From: a virus
Length of the DNA stretch: 50,198 nucleotides
Reading direction: 5' to 3' (one strand)
Virus record (IMG/VR): IMGVR_UViG_3300027868_000002
Span: 1-50,198 of that record
Under the pieces are notes generated by a model that was given only the letters and a program-made list of their open reading frames with translations, had not been told where the DNA came from and made no database searches. Made by a program: the position numbers and the translations under genes. Below, one piece after another: positions 38,616 through 47,448 of this stretch. Positions within the stretch are counted from its first letter, which is position 1. The number at the start of each line of letters is the position of its first letter.

Positions 38616-39728
38616 TTAACTACTCGGATGTTGTGAAATCAAGAATCCGGCCTTTTTAGGCACGTCACACCATGTTTGATAACCACAATCAATAAATTTA
38701 TCACCTACAAGATGCCGATTATAGTGGTTAGATTCTGATAATGTCATATTCCAATCCTTCAAATATGTGGGGTACAACACATTCATATTGATACCGAAAA
38801 TAGGATCAGTACCATATAGCGAAGTACGGGCGGTATCGAGAATATCAACCCACACTAAACGAATAGCACCAGGAAGCGGAATCATGCTTAGTGGATAGTA
38901 GCCATTTGCAAACGGATTTGGGCCGACCTGACTGTTCAGCCTTGCATACAATGTGTTCAAAGTCAGCATAACATTCTTGGAGCTAAAACATGCGTACTTA
39001 TTTACACGCGCCATAACCGGATCGGGAACATCTACCGGAGGCTTGAAGTTCAATCTCATCATAGCTTCATTGCAAATACGCATCAAACTCTCATCAATAC
39101 TACCTTGATGGTCAGCATAGTAGTTGGCCATCTCAGGGTTGAGAGACGCGGTACTGTTCAAGTTACCCTTTGAATACGCAGTACCAGGAGTGCTGCCATC
39201 ATTATACCGACCTTTATAGCCAGTATATCCGCCAGTAGATGATGCCGTACCAACAGCCAACCACGTATTAATTGACATCATTGAATCAACATCAGACGCA
39301 CTTGTCGGGCCAGTCCAATAAGCAAGACGTATTTCGTCTATCAATTCAGCTTTACATTTACGATACTGCAATCTAACAGCATCAAAAATCTTTTCATCAC
39401 CACTATTAGCCGATACTTCCATTTTGTTAAACGCCATTGCTCCACCGTAATACTTAAATGGAGTAATGGAATACTCTTTGGTAATTTGTTTGACAGCAAT
39501 AGTGTCTTGCGCCCAGGGGTTTTTAGCTCCGGCATTACCAACCGTACCTGTAGTTATAAACCCTTTAAGCTCATCGCCTGTCACCTGCATAATCTGAGGG
39601 TGCATCCAGATGTTCAAATCCTCATACGTTTCATACGCATAAGTGAGAGGCGGCTCTTTAATCATAAAACGCTCTAATGTACCATGTAGTACATCGAGGT
39701 TTTGTTCAAATGTAGGTTCACCTGCCAT
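38616..39728 (-). CDS. Major capsid protein, 370 aa
   Basis: Start ATG at 39728 (MAGEPTFEQNLD) with GGCAGG 8 bases upstream; a GTG three codons earlier has no SD of its own. Position after the scaffold gene, size and sequence ('DEIRLAYWTGPTS', 'DESLMRICNEAMMRL', 'VNKYACFSSKNVMLTLNTLY', 'YPLSMIPLPGAIRLVWVDIL') fit an HK97-fold capsid protein of podovirus type. The N-arm and long loop are at about 40-110. It should be the most abundant late protein. Confidence 0.82.
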   Translation of the reverse strand: MAGEPTFEQNLDVLHGTLERFMIKEPPLTYAYETYEDLNIWMHPQIMQVTGDELKGFITTGTVGNAGAKNPWAQDTIAVKQITKEYSITPFKYYGGAMAFNKMEVSANSGDEKIFDAVRLQYRKCKAELIDEIRLAYWTGPTSASDVDSMMSINTWLAVGTASSTGGYTGYKGRYNDGSTPGTAYSKGNLNSTASLNPEMANYYADHQGSIDESLMRICNEAMMRLNFKPPVDVPDPVMARVNKYACFSSKNVMLTLNTLYARLNSQVGPNPFANGYYPLSMIPLPGAIRLVWVDILDTARTSLYGTDPIFGINMNVLYPTYLKDWNMTLSESNHYNRHLVGDKFIDCGYQTWCDVPKKAGFLISQHPSS

Positions 39729-39787
39729 TTTATTCACCTGCCATTAGTCATTAATCATTCCTTTTATACAGTCCTTTACACTAAGAC

Positions 39788-40750
39788 TCAATCAATACCA
39801 GCGTCTCTCTTCATTTGTCGAATATCATCAAGAATTTCTTCGCGGGTGTCAGCGTATTTCTTTTTAGTTTCCCTTCCTACACGCGCACCTGAGAGCTTCG
39901 TTTCGTGGTTCTTCAAGTCCTGAATCGCTTTCCTTTGCGATTCTTTTTCGAGGTGCAGACCTTTATAAGTCGCAAGAGCGTTAGCCATAGCGGTATCTAT
40001 GTCCACCCCCCGACCCATAAAGGCATCTGCGTACCTTACAACTTCCAGCCTTGCCTTCATAGCCGGACTCGTTGGTATCAACTGTCCAGCCAAACGACCA
40101 GAAGGAAACACAGGAAGCTCGTCTGTTTTCCCGAATACGGGAAATTCTTTAGAAGCCTCATCAAATATTTTAGAAGTCATATCGAACTCTTGTTTCTTCG
40201 ACTGCTCCTCTTGATAGGCTTTAAATTTATCAATTTCTTCCAGAGTTGTTCCGAATTTTTCCTCAAGTTGCTTAGATATTTTTTCGGTTACACTCTCTAT
40301 TAGTTTTGGGTCAATGTCTTTGTTTTCTTCATCCTTGTTTGTGTTGTCATCCTGTTCATTAGCTTCTTCTTTGTCTGACTCTTGTAAAGAAGACTGAAGA
40401 GTCGGTATCATTTCTATTAGCTGTTCATCAGTGTGTTTATTGGCCATATCAATAATATCAGCGGCTTCCATTCCAGCGACTTCGGCGGCATCAGCAAAAG
40501 CATTAGGTATATCTGTGCCAGCTAAATCAGGAATAACACCGCTGTCGCTATCTTGTGCCTTATCACCAACATCAGAATCAGCGTCATCACCAGGTTCTGA
40601 TTTCTTAGCGTCTTTTATGAAATCAATTGTTTCAGCCATAAACTCAGAGTCAGATTGCGGTGCAACATCTTTGTTATCATCAACTTGGCCATCATTAACC
40701 TGACCATCATCAGGTTTATGGTCATTAACTTGTATATTATCATCTGGCAT
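39788..40750 (-). CDS. Scaffold protein, 320 aa
   Basis: ATG behind AAGGAGACAAAATA, directly before the capsid gene. The first 150 residues are very acidic (Asp/Glu-rich), then come charged coiled coils (SVTEKISKQLEEKFGTTLEE) and a basic C-terminal helix ('REEILDDIRQMKRDAGID' after KKKYADT), the classic layout of phage internal scaffolds with a capsid-binding C-terminal helix. It should guide procapsid assembly and then exit. Confidence 0.8.
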   Translation of the reverse strand: MPDDNIQVNDHKPDDGQVNDGQVDDNKDVAPQSDSEFMAETIDFIKDAKKSEPGDDADSDVGDKAQDSDSGVIPDLAGTDIPNAFADAAEVAGMEAADIIDMANKHTDEQLIEMIPTLQSSLQESDKEEANEQDDNTNKDEENKDIDPKLIESVTEKISKQLEEKFGTTLEEIDKFKAYQEEQSKKQEFDMTSKIFDEASKEFPVFGKTDELPVFPSGRLAGQLIPTSPAMKARLEVVRYADAFMGRGVDIDTAMANALATYKGLHLEKESQRKAIQDLKNHETKLSGARVGRETKKKYADTREEILDDIRQMKRDAGID

Positions 40751-41064
40751 TATTTTGTCTCCTTACTATCATCTTTCTTAATGCCCTTAGCCGCCCTTGC
40801 TTTTGCCATTCTATCAACCTTATCAGCCACTTTCATCTCGGCCTTAAATTCATTCAACTCCTCTTTGATAATCTGCCTTACTCCATCAGCATCCAGCTTT
40901 TCACCTAAATTTATTTCAGGACGATTGAGCGCCATCGCTTCGGCCTTGTTTTTTACAGTCGGATACTCGGCACGACAAATAGGACATTTACCAGCTTTGT
41001 CAAGAGCACCTGGTCTGAAGTCGGCTTCACAGATACAACATTTGTGGACAATATCATTACTCAT
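40750..41064 (-). CDS. Zinc-ribbon plus helical protein, 104 aa
   Basis: ATG behind ATAGGAGACACAAAAA. The N-terminal 35 residues hold CCICEADF and KCPICRAEYP (CxxC pairs forming a rubredoxin-like ribbon). The rest is a charged helix (ADGVRQIIKEELNEFKAEMK). Ends overlap the scaffold start by one base. Small zinc proteins like this occur in head operons; function unknown. Confidence 0.65.
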   Translation of the reverse strand: MSNDIVHKCCICEADFRPGALDKAGKCPICRAEYPTVKNKAEAMALNRPEINLGEKLDADGVRQIIKEELNEFKAEMKVADKVDRMAKARAAKGIKKDDSKETK

Positions 41065-41076
41065 TTTTTGTGTCTC

Positions 41077-41253
41077 CTATCTATTAAAAACTAAATTTCC
41101 AAATACAAAAACAAACTCAATTATTATAGTAAGAAATATCCATGATTTAAGTTTTATTAACTTAATCTCTTCTCTTTTTATAATATTATAGCCAACAACC
41201 CATTTTACCAAGAAAAGTATTAATAACATAATTAAAACAATTGATCTTACCAT
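41077..41253 (-). CDS. Two-helix membrane protein, 58 aa
   Basis: Start ATG 41253 has AGGAGACAAACA upstream. Two hydrophobic helices (SIVLIMLLILFLVKWVV and SWIFLTIIIEFVFVFGNLVF) separated by a basic turn, like a small holin, though it lies in the head region. Role unknown. Confidence 0.5.
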   Translation of the reverse strand: MVRSIVLIMLLILFLVKWVVGYNIIKREEIKLIKLKSWIFLTIIIEFVFVFGNLVFNR

Positions 41254-41266
41254 TGTTTGTCTCCTA

Positions 41267-41512
41267 TTAAAATTCAATATTAATAACATCAAAATTGTAA
41301 TTAAGATCATCACGATCTTCACTGGTATTTTGATCCAAACCAATAAGTTTTATCTTAGCTTTAACTTCAAATGTTTTTCCTATTGATGACTTATCTAAAG
41401 ATAATTTCTTTCTAACATAAAAACTTGGATAGCTTACTTTATTTTTTACAGGTTCAGATATTGCATCATATCTTTCTTTTGTTCCCAAATTTGTTCTTTT
41501 ATATTTTGCCAT
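41267..41512 (-). CDS. Hypothetical protein, 81 aa
   Basis: Begins AKYKRTNLGTKERYDAISEP, followed by a Lys-rich beta region (FEVKAKIKLIGLDQNT). This looks like a small beta-barrel. No SD stands out for ATG 41512; the stop of the zinc protein upstream is 3 bases before it, so translation is probably coupled. Function unknown. Confidence 0.5.
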   Translation of the reverse strand: MAKYKRTNLGTKERYDAISEPVKNKVSYPSFYVRKKLSLDKSSIGKTFEVKAKIKLIGLDQNTSEDRDDLNYNFDVINIEF

Positions 41513-41515
41513 AGC

Positions 41516-41878
41516 TTAAAACTCCACAAAATTCATTTCTTTAAGGTACTTTTTATAGTGAGTTTTATTTTTAATCACAGGCATATAGCAGCCGTTATGT
41601 TCACGAAAATCTGTCCCAGGATGTTTCTTATGTGCCTCTGCTTTTTGGTTCATCAAATAGCTGGCTGCATAAGGACGAGTTCCGTTATCACCTTCAAATT
41701 GATACTCCATCATTTGACTATCAACATTACCACCAGCATGTTGGGCCAATAGATTTTGATGTGCCATTTTTTTACACATAGGACATCTAAACTTTGGTTT
41801 CCAATCTTTTACAGACATGGGGCGTTCAAATGTATGGCCACAGCCGTTTTTGGAACTACATGTATAGACGTATATCAC
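41516..41878 (-). CDS. Zinc-ribbon protein, 120 aa
   Basis: A GTG start at 41878 follows the previous stop; a TTG 12 bases upstream is an alternative, and neither has a strong SD. The N-terminus 'YTCSSKNGCGHTFERPMSVK' with 'FRCPMCKKM' is an FmdB-like zinc ribbon. The rest ('YAASYLMNQKAEAHKKHPGT', 'HYKKYLKEMNFVEF') is helical and His/Lys-rich. Small phage proteins of this pattern appear near head genes. Function unknown. Confidence 0.55.
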   Translation of the reverse strand: MIYVYTCSSKNGCGHTFERPMSVKDWKPKFRCPMCKKMAHQNLLAQHAGGNVDSQMMEYQFEGDNGTRPYAASYLMNQKAEAHKKHPGTDFREHNGCYMPVIKNKTHYKKYLKEMNFVEF

Positions 41879-41879
41879 T

Positions 41880-42050
41880 TTAATTTTCAATCAAAGACGT
41901 ATTAGCGTCTCTAATTTCCAAGACTTTAATTAATTCTGCCCTTACTGCCTCTGCTTTACTCTCATCTGCAAATCTGTCCCACAATAATTTTAACTCTTCG
42001 TGTTGCATTTCTTTAACTTGTTCAATTGTATATTCTTCTAAACATTTCAT
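41880..42050 (-). CDS. Hypothetical helical protein, 56 aa
   Basis: ATG 42050 has TTAGGAGACAATA. A helical protein (MKCLEEYTIEQVKEMQHEEL, then 'LWDRFADESKAEAVRAELIK'), probably a bundle. Not recognised. Confidence 0.5.
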   Translation of the reverse strand: MKCLEEYTIEQVKEMQHEELKLLWDRFADESKAEAVRAELIKVLEIRDANTSLIEN

Positions 42051-42051
42051 A

Positions 42052-42321
42052 TTATTGTCTCCTAAAATTAAGTCGCCATAAAAACTTGGCAATTTCTCTT
42101 GCAGTTCTATCTACTACATCTTCACCTTTAGCCCATTGTTCTGCGTGTAAACATTCGTGTATTATTGATTCCAGTCCTTTATAATTATTTACATCTTCAC
42201 ATATCATAATCACCGGTTTGCATTGGTATGGATAATCACACTTACCATCAATAGCTTTTCCATATAAATCTATATCAAATCTAACCCTATTAAAAGTATG
42301 TGTTTTCACTGGTCGCATCAT
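42052..42321 (-). CDS. Predicted zinc metalloprotease-like protein, 89 aa
   Basis: The motif IIHECLHAEQW contains HExxH, the zinc site of zincin peptidases; a downstream 'TAREIAKFLWRL' can supply a third ligand (Glu). It is short (SprT-like cores are longer), so it may be a minimal peptidase or only a metal-binding remnant. ATG overlaps the basic protein stop (ATGA). In this head block it could process a structural protein, which is inference. Confidence 0.6.
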   Translation of the reverse strand: MMRPVKTHTFNRVRFDIDLYGKAIDGKCDYPYQCKPVIMICEDVNNYKGLESIIHECLHAEQWAKGEDVVDRTAREIAKFLWRLNFRRQ

Positions 42322-42476
42322 TTACTTCTATGATATTTAGCCTTACTTTTCTTTTCTCTACTCGGCTTCCAGCCCATTCTACGTAAACCACCGTATATAT
42401 ACCTTCTAAGACGTTTACCAACAAAGCCTTTCTTTCGTCCTGACCTTTTAAGCTTTGCCTTTAATTCTTCCGGCAT
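42318..42476 (-). CDS. Basic small protein, 52 aa
   Basis: Starts ATG 42476, overlapping the protease stop. Reads MPEELKAKLKRSGRKKGFVG, then 'RYIYGGLRRMGWKPSREKKS', a pattern seen in many phages ('YGTLRkTGWKPSREK'). Very basic, probably DNA-binding or head-internal. Function unknown. Confidence 0.62.
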   Translation of the reverse strand: MPEELKAKLKRSGRKKGFVGKRLRRYIYGGLRRMGWKPSREKKSKAKYHRSK

Positions 42477-43480
42477 TACTTAACCTCGTAGTATTCCGTA
42501 TTCTCAGTATAATTATAATATGGATTTGTATGCACAGGTGCTTCCTCAAATTCATACTTATCCATAATAAACATCAGCCGTATCTGTTCAATATCCGGTA
42601 TAAATAAATCACACGGCATAGCACAATTAAGAACAGGGGAATAGCCTCCAACAAGAACACCTCTAACGACACCGTCAAGTGTAAATATAGCACCACCGCT
42701 ATTACCTGGATGGGCAGCACTGTCCGAAGTGAAAGCAATTTCCCAACCATAAGGCTCTCCAGTCCAGGGATCAACCATGTCCCAATCTCTATTCAAACCC
42801 GATATAATCCCTTTCGACACCGAATTGAAGTTAATGTCACCATAAGGTGAACCTATTATGAATATGTCTTGGCCTAATTTACAATCTTTAATGCTGCCAA
42901 TCTCAACAACATCATTCATATCCTCTTCAATCCAGATAAAACCAACATCATGCTCTTTATCCGATACCGCTCTTGTTGCATGAGCTTTTTTACCACAATT
43001 AAAAGTAATTTCAAAATCCTCAACATCTTCTACAACATGTCTTGCCGTACATATAATGTGCTTATCAATTATAAATCCTGAACCTTGCCACTGAGGGCAT
43101 CTAACATGAACAACACTTTTGGCCGATTGCGCTACTATGTCTGTAAAATTAGGTTCATTATTTTCTTTTAATTCTCGTATCTCTTCAAGTATGTCTACAT
43201 CACGCTCATATGAATCTATCGACATTCTTTTTATTTCTTTTTTAGTTTGTTGAATTATATCTGTAAAATTAGGTTCTTGTGGAGTATTTGGTTCAACAAT
43301 AACATCAAGTTTTTCTGCCAAAATTGGTTCGTTAGGTTCTATTACGACTGTAGTAGTATTGTTTGTATCTCCTAAAAGTATTAATCTTGGGGCTAAAAAT
43401 TTAGCAAAACAAACAGACACCAAAAATATTACTAAAATAACTAAGATACCTAATCCATTCTTGTTAAGCCATTTTCTCAT
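42476..43480 (-). CDS. Membrane-anchored trypsin-like serine protease
   Basis: 334 aa, ATG behind AAGGAGCACAAAC. N-terminal transmembrane helix (LGILVILVIFLVSVCFA), then a linker with EPNEP/EPNTP and a repeated EPNFTDI(I/V)xQ unit (residues 69-77 and 109-117), then an S1/HtrA-like catalytic domain: His148 in TARHVV, Asp178 in EHDVGF, Ser261 in HPGNSGGA. No PDZ domain was seen. Phage head proteases are normally S14, S49 or S78 types, so a trypsin-like enzyme here is unusual. It could mature the head, but its membrane anchor suggests activity in the periplasm during infection. Lies between portal and scaffold genes. Confidence 0.8.
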   Translation of the reverse strand: MRKWLNKNGLGILVILVIFLVSVCFAKFLAPRLILLGDTNNTTTVVIEPNEPILAEKLDVIVEPNTPQEPNFTDIIQQTKKEIKRMSIDSYERDVDILEEIRELKENNEPNFTDIVAQSAKSVVHVRCPQWQGSGFIIDKHIICTARHVVEDVEDFEITFNCGKKAHATRAVSDKEHDVGFIWIEEDMNDVVEIGSIKDCKLGQDIFIIGSPYGDINFNSVSKGIISGLNRDWDMVDPWTGEPYGWEIAFTSDSAAHPGNSGGAIFTLDGVVRGVLVGGYSPVLNCAMPCDLFIPDIEQIRLMFIMDKYEFEEAPVHTNPYYNYTENTEYYEVK

Positions 43481-45276
43481 GTTTGTGCTCCTTGTCCCCC
43501 TGTGTTAGTGAGTCTATCAATTCCAGTACCATTCCTAAGATCGAACCCTTGTGAATTGGCCTCACGCGAGGGTAGCGTAGCACCCAACTGATCGTTCATC
43601 TGGCCTGGATTTTTATTTTCACCTTTACCTGTCTTCATCAAGTAATCAACATCTGGATTATCCCCTGGCAATACAGATTTATACCATTGTGGAAAACTAT
43701 CAAATCCACCGTGTTCTGCCAAGTAAGTGTCAACCATCTGTATGTCAATGTCAGCACCTTGTTCTCGCCTTAACTGCATTGTCGGCAGTATCCATGTGGT
43801 CATTAGTTGCAGCAACGATTGGTACTTCATCTCAGGCGTTTTTCGCTGTGTACTATACGGCACAACATCCAGAATCAATTGTGAAAAGTCAGCCACTTTA
43901 TCTGCTTTACTGAAATACACTGGATATTCATAATCGCCCAAACCTGGGACTTTTACAGTGTCCAGCACTTCCACATACGATGATGGGTTATCCATAACCA
44001 TGTTCGTCCACTTGCGGAGTATTGATGTCATCCAGCCATGAAATCTAATGTAATATGAATTAACCATCCTGGCAGCATTTGAAAACACCATTTGGTCTTG
44101 ACCTAATGTATCCGAAGTCGGGCCAGCACCCCTGAATATATCTGATGTAGTTGAACCAGCCTTTTGAAATTCATTATCAGCCCATTGAAGATATGCTAAA
44201 CCTTCACTTGAAACACCACCAAAGTCAAACTGCTTTACGCCATCCATTCCTTTGACTGTCATAATGTCCATGTGCTTTGCTTTTTTAACTGCCTCAGCAG
44301 CTTTCTTTCCGACTGGTTCAGCGGCTATAATAGATTTTTGTGCTTCTGCTTTCTGCCTTTCCGATTTTGCCACAACATTAGTAGATTCATCAAGGTCATA
44401 AATATCCCATGCTGGCGGAATAGGTATCGGGCAATTAGGAGGATACCTGTAGCCCAAATAGTCATACGGATTTGCTGGACTGTCAATAGTTTTCAAAACA
44501 ACAGCCTTATGTCCCATCGGCATTATTGTTTCAATTGTTTTCTCTTTACGATTGTATATATCTATGAAAGTGGAAAACTCCTCCAATGCCGCTTTATTAT
44601 AATCATAGCCGCCTTTAGATGTTATTTCTTCAGCACTATATTTAGTAGCAATCTTACAATCAGACTTAATATAATCCGCCACTTGCTTGCCATACTTGTT
44701 CTTTCTGGCAAATAAGTCTTTAGCATATTCAGTAGGTAATCTATACATATCACCTTCAAAGGCAAAATCCGCTCTAACTTTAACCGATGGGTCTCCAATA
44801 TAATCACACGGCTCTATAATTGCAACTTTAGGCGTACCGACTTTTATTCTTTCATTATTAATAGACACACATCTATCATATTCATTGAAAGTACGCGCAA
44901 TAGCTGGCCCGAAGTAAGAGGCTACTGCGCCTGGGATAAATACATTCTCAGCAAAGTTGTGCTTTTCAATAAGAAAGTTTACAATTAACTTCATTGCGTA
45001 TGCAAACGACCTAAGTTTAGGTGCTTTCGGTTCAATTGAAACTTTCGGATTACCTTCGGCCAAATATGATACACCAGCAGAAACGGCACGATTCATAAGG
45101 TTAATCAAATGCCATCGGCTATAACCTTTATTATAATACCCTGAAATCCATAGCTCTTGCAGTCTTTGTGAGTGATCTAAAGCACCTTCCCATTTTTTCT
45201 GCCATGTCTTCACTCTCTCTTGATAGCGAACTACGTGGTTGTGTTTAACATTCTTTTCTTCCAGTATATTAGCCAT
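43477..45276 (-). CDS. Portal protein, 599 aa
   Basis: Follows TerL by 3 bases and has portal length. Sequence features: 'RWHLINLMNRAVSAGVSYLA', 'YIGDPSVKVRADFAFEGDMY', 'RQKAEAQKSII', 'FRGAGPTSDTLGQDQMVFSN' and 'YYIRFHGWMTSILRKWTNMV', the wing-stem-crown layout of podovirus portals. It forms the dodecameric gate for DNA entry. SD: GTGGTGG before ATG. Confidence 0.82.
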   Translation of the reverse strand: MANILEEKNVKHNHVVRYQERVKTWQKKWEGALDHSQRLQELWISGYYNKGYSRWHLINLMNRAVSAGVSYLAEGNPKVSIEPKAPKLRSFAYAMKLIVNFLIEKHNFAENVFIPGAVASYFGPAIARTFNEYDRCVSINNERIKVGTPKVAIIEPCDYIGDPSVKVRADFAFEGDMYRLPTEYAKDLFARKNKYGKQVADYIKSDCKIATKYSAEEITSKGGYDYNKAALEEFSTFIDIYNRKEKTIETIMPMGHKAVVLKTIDSPANPYDYLGYRYPPNCPIPIPPAWDIYDLDESTNVVAKSERQKAEAQKSIIAAEPVGKKAAEAVKKAKHMDIMTVKGMDGVKQFDFGGVSSEGLAYLQWADNEFQKAGSTTSDIFRGAGPTSDTLGQDQMVFSNAARMVNSYYIRFHGWMTSILRKWTNMVMDNPSSYVEVLDTVKVPGLGDYEYPVYFSKADKVADFSQLILDVVPYSTQRKTPEMKYQSLLQLMTTWILPTMQLRREQGADIDIQMVDTYLAEHGGFDSFPQWYKSVLPGDNPDVDYLMKTGKGENKNPGQMNDQLGATLPSREANSQGFDLRNGTGIDRLTNTGGQGAQT

Positions 45277-45279
45277 AAA

Positions 45280-47277
45280 TTAGTTCCACCACTTTTTGCC
45301 TTTAGCCATTAGTTCTTGATCTCTTCGCTCCTTAGCTTCCTTCCTTGCCATAAAACTATTCTCGGAATAAAACCTATTCTCTTGCCCTGTCCCTGGTTGC
45401 TGTTGCCTTTTACCATAGTTCGCAATAGCCACAGCTATAACTCTGTCACCATGACTGGCCTTAGCACCTGATGTCTCAGTTTGTGCGGCGGCAGGGCCAA
45501 CATCAATCTTGCCTTCAAACCACACGTAACTTTCCATTTCATTTATCGTCTGTTCGTCATAAAGCTTCAATGGATTGAATCGTGGTTTCTCCTTCAAACC
45601 TTCATGTAAAGCGCCATCAAGATAATTCATTACTTCAACTTTAGTGCCATTCGGCCCAGGAGTGCTTTTCCAACCATATTTGTTTCCGCTTTTAACTTTC
45701 TTACCCATCTTGTCTTCCTTGACAAATAAACTGTAATAACCCAACTCATCTACTCGCTTTAGGAAGTCAGGCATGGCGTTTTCTTCCCATATTAGTAAAG
45801 GAGGAGTATTACCGCCAACCCACTCACATAAGGCCACAACTTTCTCGGCAAAATCTATCAATGGCAAAAACGGCGTTACTAACAGCCCTTCAATGGCATT
45901 GGTATTAACATTTAATATTGCAGCAACAGAATTAGTAGTACCAGTTCCTTTTGACAAATCACATCCGACTACATAATTATGTCCCTGAAACGGCCTTTGG
46001 CTTGTCGTTAATATGCCCCACCAAGATAAGATGCCGTTTTCACCAATGTTTTCAAACCATGTATCATAGATATATCCATCATTATCAAGTGTGTAGCCAA
46101 TGTCGCCACGATAGTACGGCCTACATGTTTTGTCTCTCAACTTTTCCAGCAGACCGAATTGGAAAAACATATCGGTTGAGCCGCTGTCAATCATCAATAA
46201 GTTCTGGCTCTTTCCTCTCGGCGTAATGGCCTTGTCTCTTTCAAATTTATCTAACCAAGCAGTCCTATCGCACCCAAAATTACTGATATTACCATCAGCG
46301 ATAAAAGAGAAACATTTGGGTAAGTCAGAAAGACTATAAACAATATTATTGTCAATGGTACCAAACACCACAGGATAAGTTCTACGGTAGTATTCCACAT
46401 CTTTAATCAATACCTTTCCATCCTCAGGACTTGTGTATCTTCCCGCTCCCTGCTCTGGATTATCATAAAATGACAACTCAATCACTTTATCAGGATGATC
46501 GGCCATAATTTTAGCATAAGGATGTGCTCCACCCCAGGGGCCGGTTGTTGAATTAAATATATTTGTAGGCGCTGTGTCAGCTAAGTTTTCAATAATGTAC
46601 GAAGCTTCCTTTGGCTCTATCTGTGCGGCCTCGTCAACCAAAGCCACCCTACTTCTAAACGCCTTGCCGAATCCCAGGTTTGTAGCTTCGCCCTTAAACG
46701 CAGAACCATTTGACAAACTCTGCATAAATAGATTCTTCTTATAGATAGGTGGGCGTAGATATTCAGGCATTGTACTAAACATATACAGAAGTTTATAGAA
46801 CAACGTCTCTTCAGAGCCAATTACACTTCCATTTTTTATTTCGCTTCCATCATCAACCAGATTCTCTTTACGTGAACCTAATAAAAACCTCTCATCCTCA
46901 TTGACAATGAAGTAGAGTAAAAGTACACCAAGATTTATGTAAGTAGCGCCTTGCTTACGGCTTTTTTTGAAGAATCTATCTTGGCCATTCTCAATCGCTT
47001 GTTTAACACTTCTTACACCTGTTTCCTGATGTGGCCATAGAATAAAAAGCCAATGCTTGTGTTTTAGTTGTGAGTTGAACGTCCACAAAGAAGAATTGAA
47101 GAAAATCACAGGATCGAGAAATGACAAGGCCAAGTAGTTCGCAGTAGCCTCTTTATCAGTACATAAATACCCATGCAGGTCTTTCCTGAATGCTATATTC
47201 TCAAAAGCGTCTTTTGGTATTGCCGCAAGAAACTTATTAATAGACTTACTTATTTTGTTGTACTTCTCTGCGTTCAT
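45280..47277 (-). CDS. terL: Large terminase subunit
   Basis: 665 aa. Walker A-like loop KKSRKQGATY (104-113, with Arg107/Lys108), Walker B RVALVDEAAQIE (Asp215, Glu216), then the coupling segment 'NIFNSTTGPWGG' (motif III). The nuclease domain starts near 'YVVGCDLSKGTG' (first Asp), with 'WEENAMPDF' and 'SHGDRVIAVAIA' carrying the other metal ligands. It powers packaging and cuts the DNA. Between it and TerS lies a 56-aa membrane protein. The SD is weak (AAGAGATAA). Confidence 0.92.
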   Translation of the reverse strand: MNAEKYNKISKSINKFLAAIPKDAFENIAFRKDLHGYLCTDKEATANYLALSFLDPVIFFNSSLWTFNSQLKHKHWLFILWPHQETGVRSVKQAIENGQDRFFKKSRKQGATYINLGVLLLYFIVNEDERFLLGSRKENLVDDGSEIKNGSVIGSEETLFYKLLYMFSTMPEYLRPPIYKKNLFMQSLSNGSAFKGEATNLGFGKAFRSRVALVDEAAQIEPKEASYIIENLADTAPTNIFNSTTGPWGGAHPYAKIMADHPDKVIELSFYDNPEQGAGRYTSPEDGKVLIKDVEYYRRTYPVVFGTIDNNIVYSLSDLPKCFSFIADGNISNFGCDRTAWLDKFERDKAITPRGKSQNLLMIDSGSTDMFFQFGLLEKLRDKTCRPYYRGDIGYTLDNDGYIYDTWFENIGENGILSWWGILTTSQRPFQGHNYVVGCDLSKGTGTTNSVAAILNVNTNAIEGLLVTPFLPLIDFAEKVVALCEWVGGNTPPLLIWEENAMPDFLKRVDELGYYSLFVKEDKMGKKVKSGNKYGWKSTPGPNGTKVEVMNYLDGALHEGLKEKPRFNPLKLYDEQTINEMESYVWFEGKIDVGPAAAQTETSGAKASHGDRVIAVAIANYGKRQQQPGTGQENRFYSENSFMARKEAKERRDQELMAKGKKWWN

Positions 47278-47448
47278 TTATCTCTTAAATATCAAAACAC
47301 TTGCTATAATGCCTAAAAGTATATTTTGCACTAACGCAAGAGTGCGTGGGCCTTCCCACTCATTAAAAGTACCAAGTATTAATGTTGTATATGTTCCAAT
47401 GTAGATAAATACAAAAATAGCAATAATACATAAAGTTTTCTTAATCAT
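47278..47448 (-). CDS. Two-helix membrane protein between TerS and TerL, 56 aa
   Basis: ATG at 47448 behind AAAAGGAGACAAAGAA, overlapping the TerS stop (ATGA) and ending immediately before TerL. Two hydrophobic helices (IIAIFVFIYIGTYTTLIL and LVQNILLGIIASVLIF) with a short polar turn. Its size and shape are holin-like, though it may have another membrane role. Confidence 0.6.
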   Translation of the reverse strand: MIKKTLCIIAIFVFIYIGTYTTLILGTFNEWEGPRTLALVQNILLGIIASVLIFKR

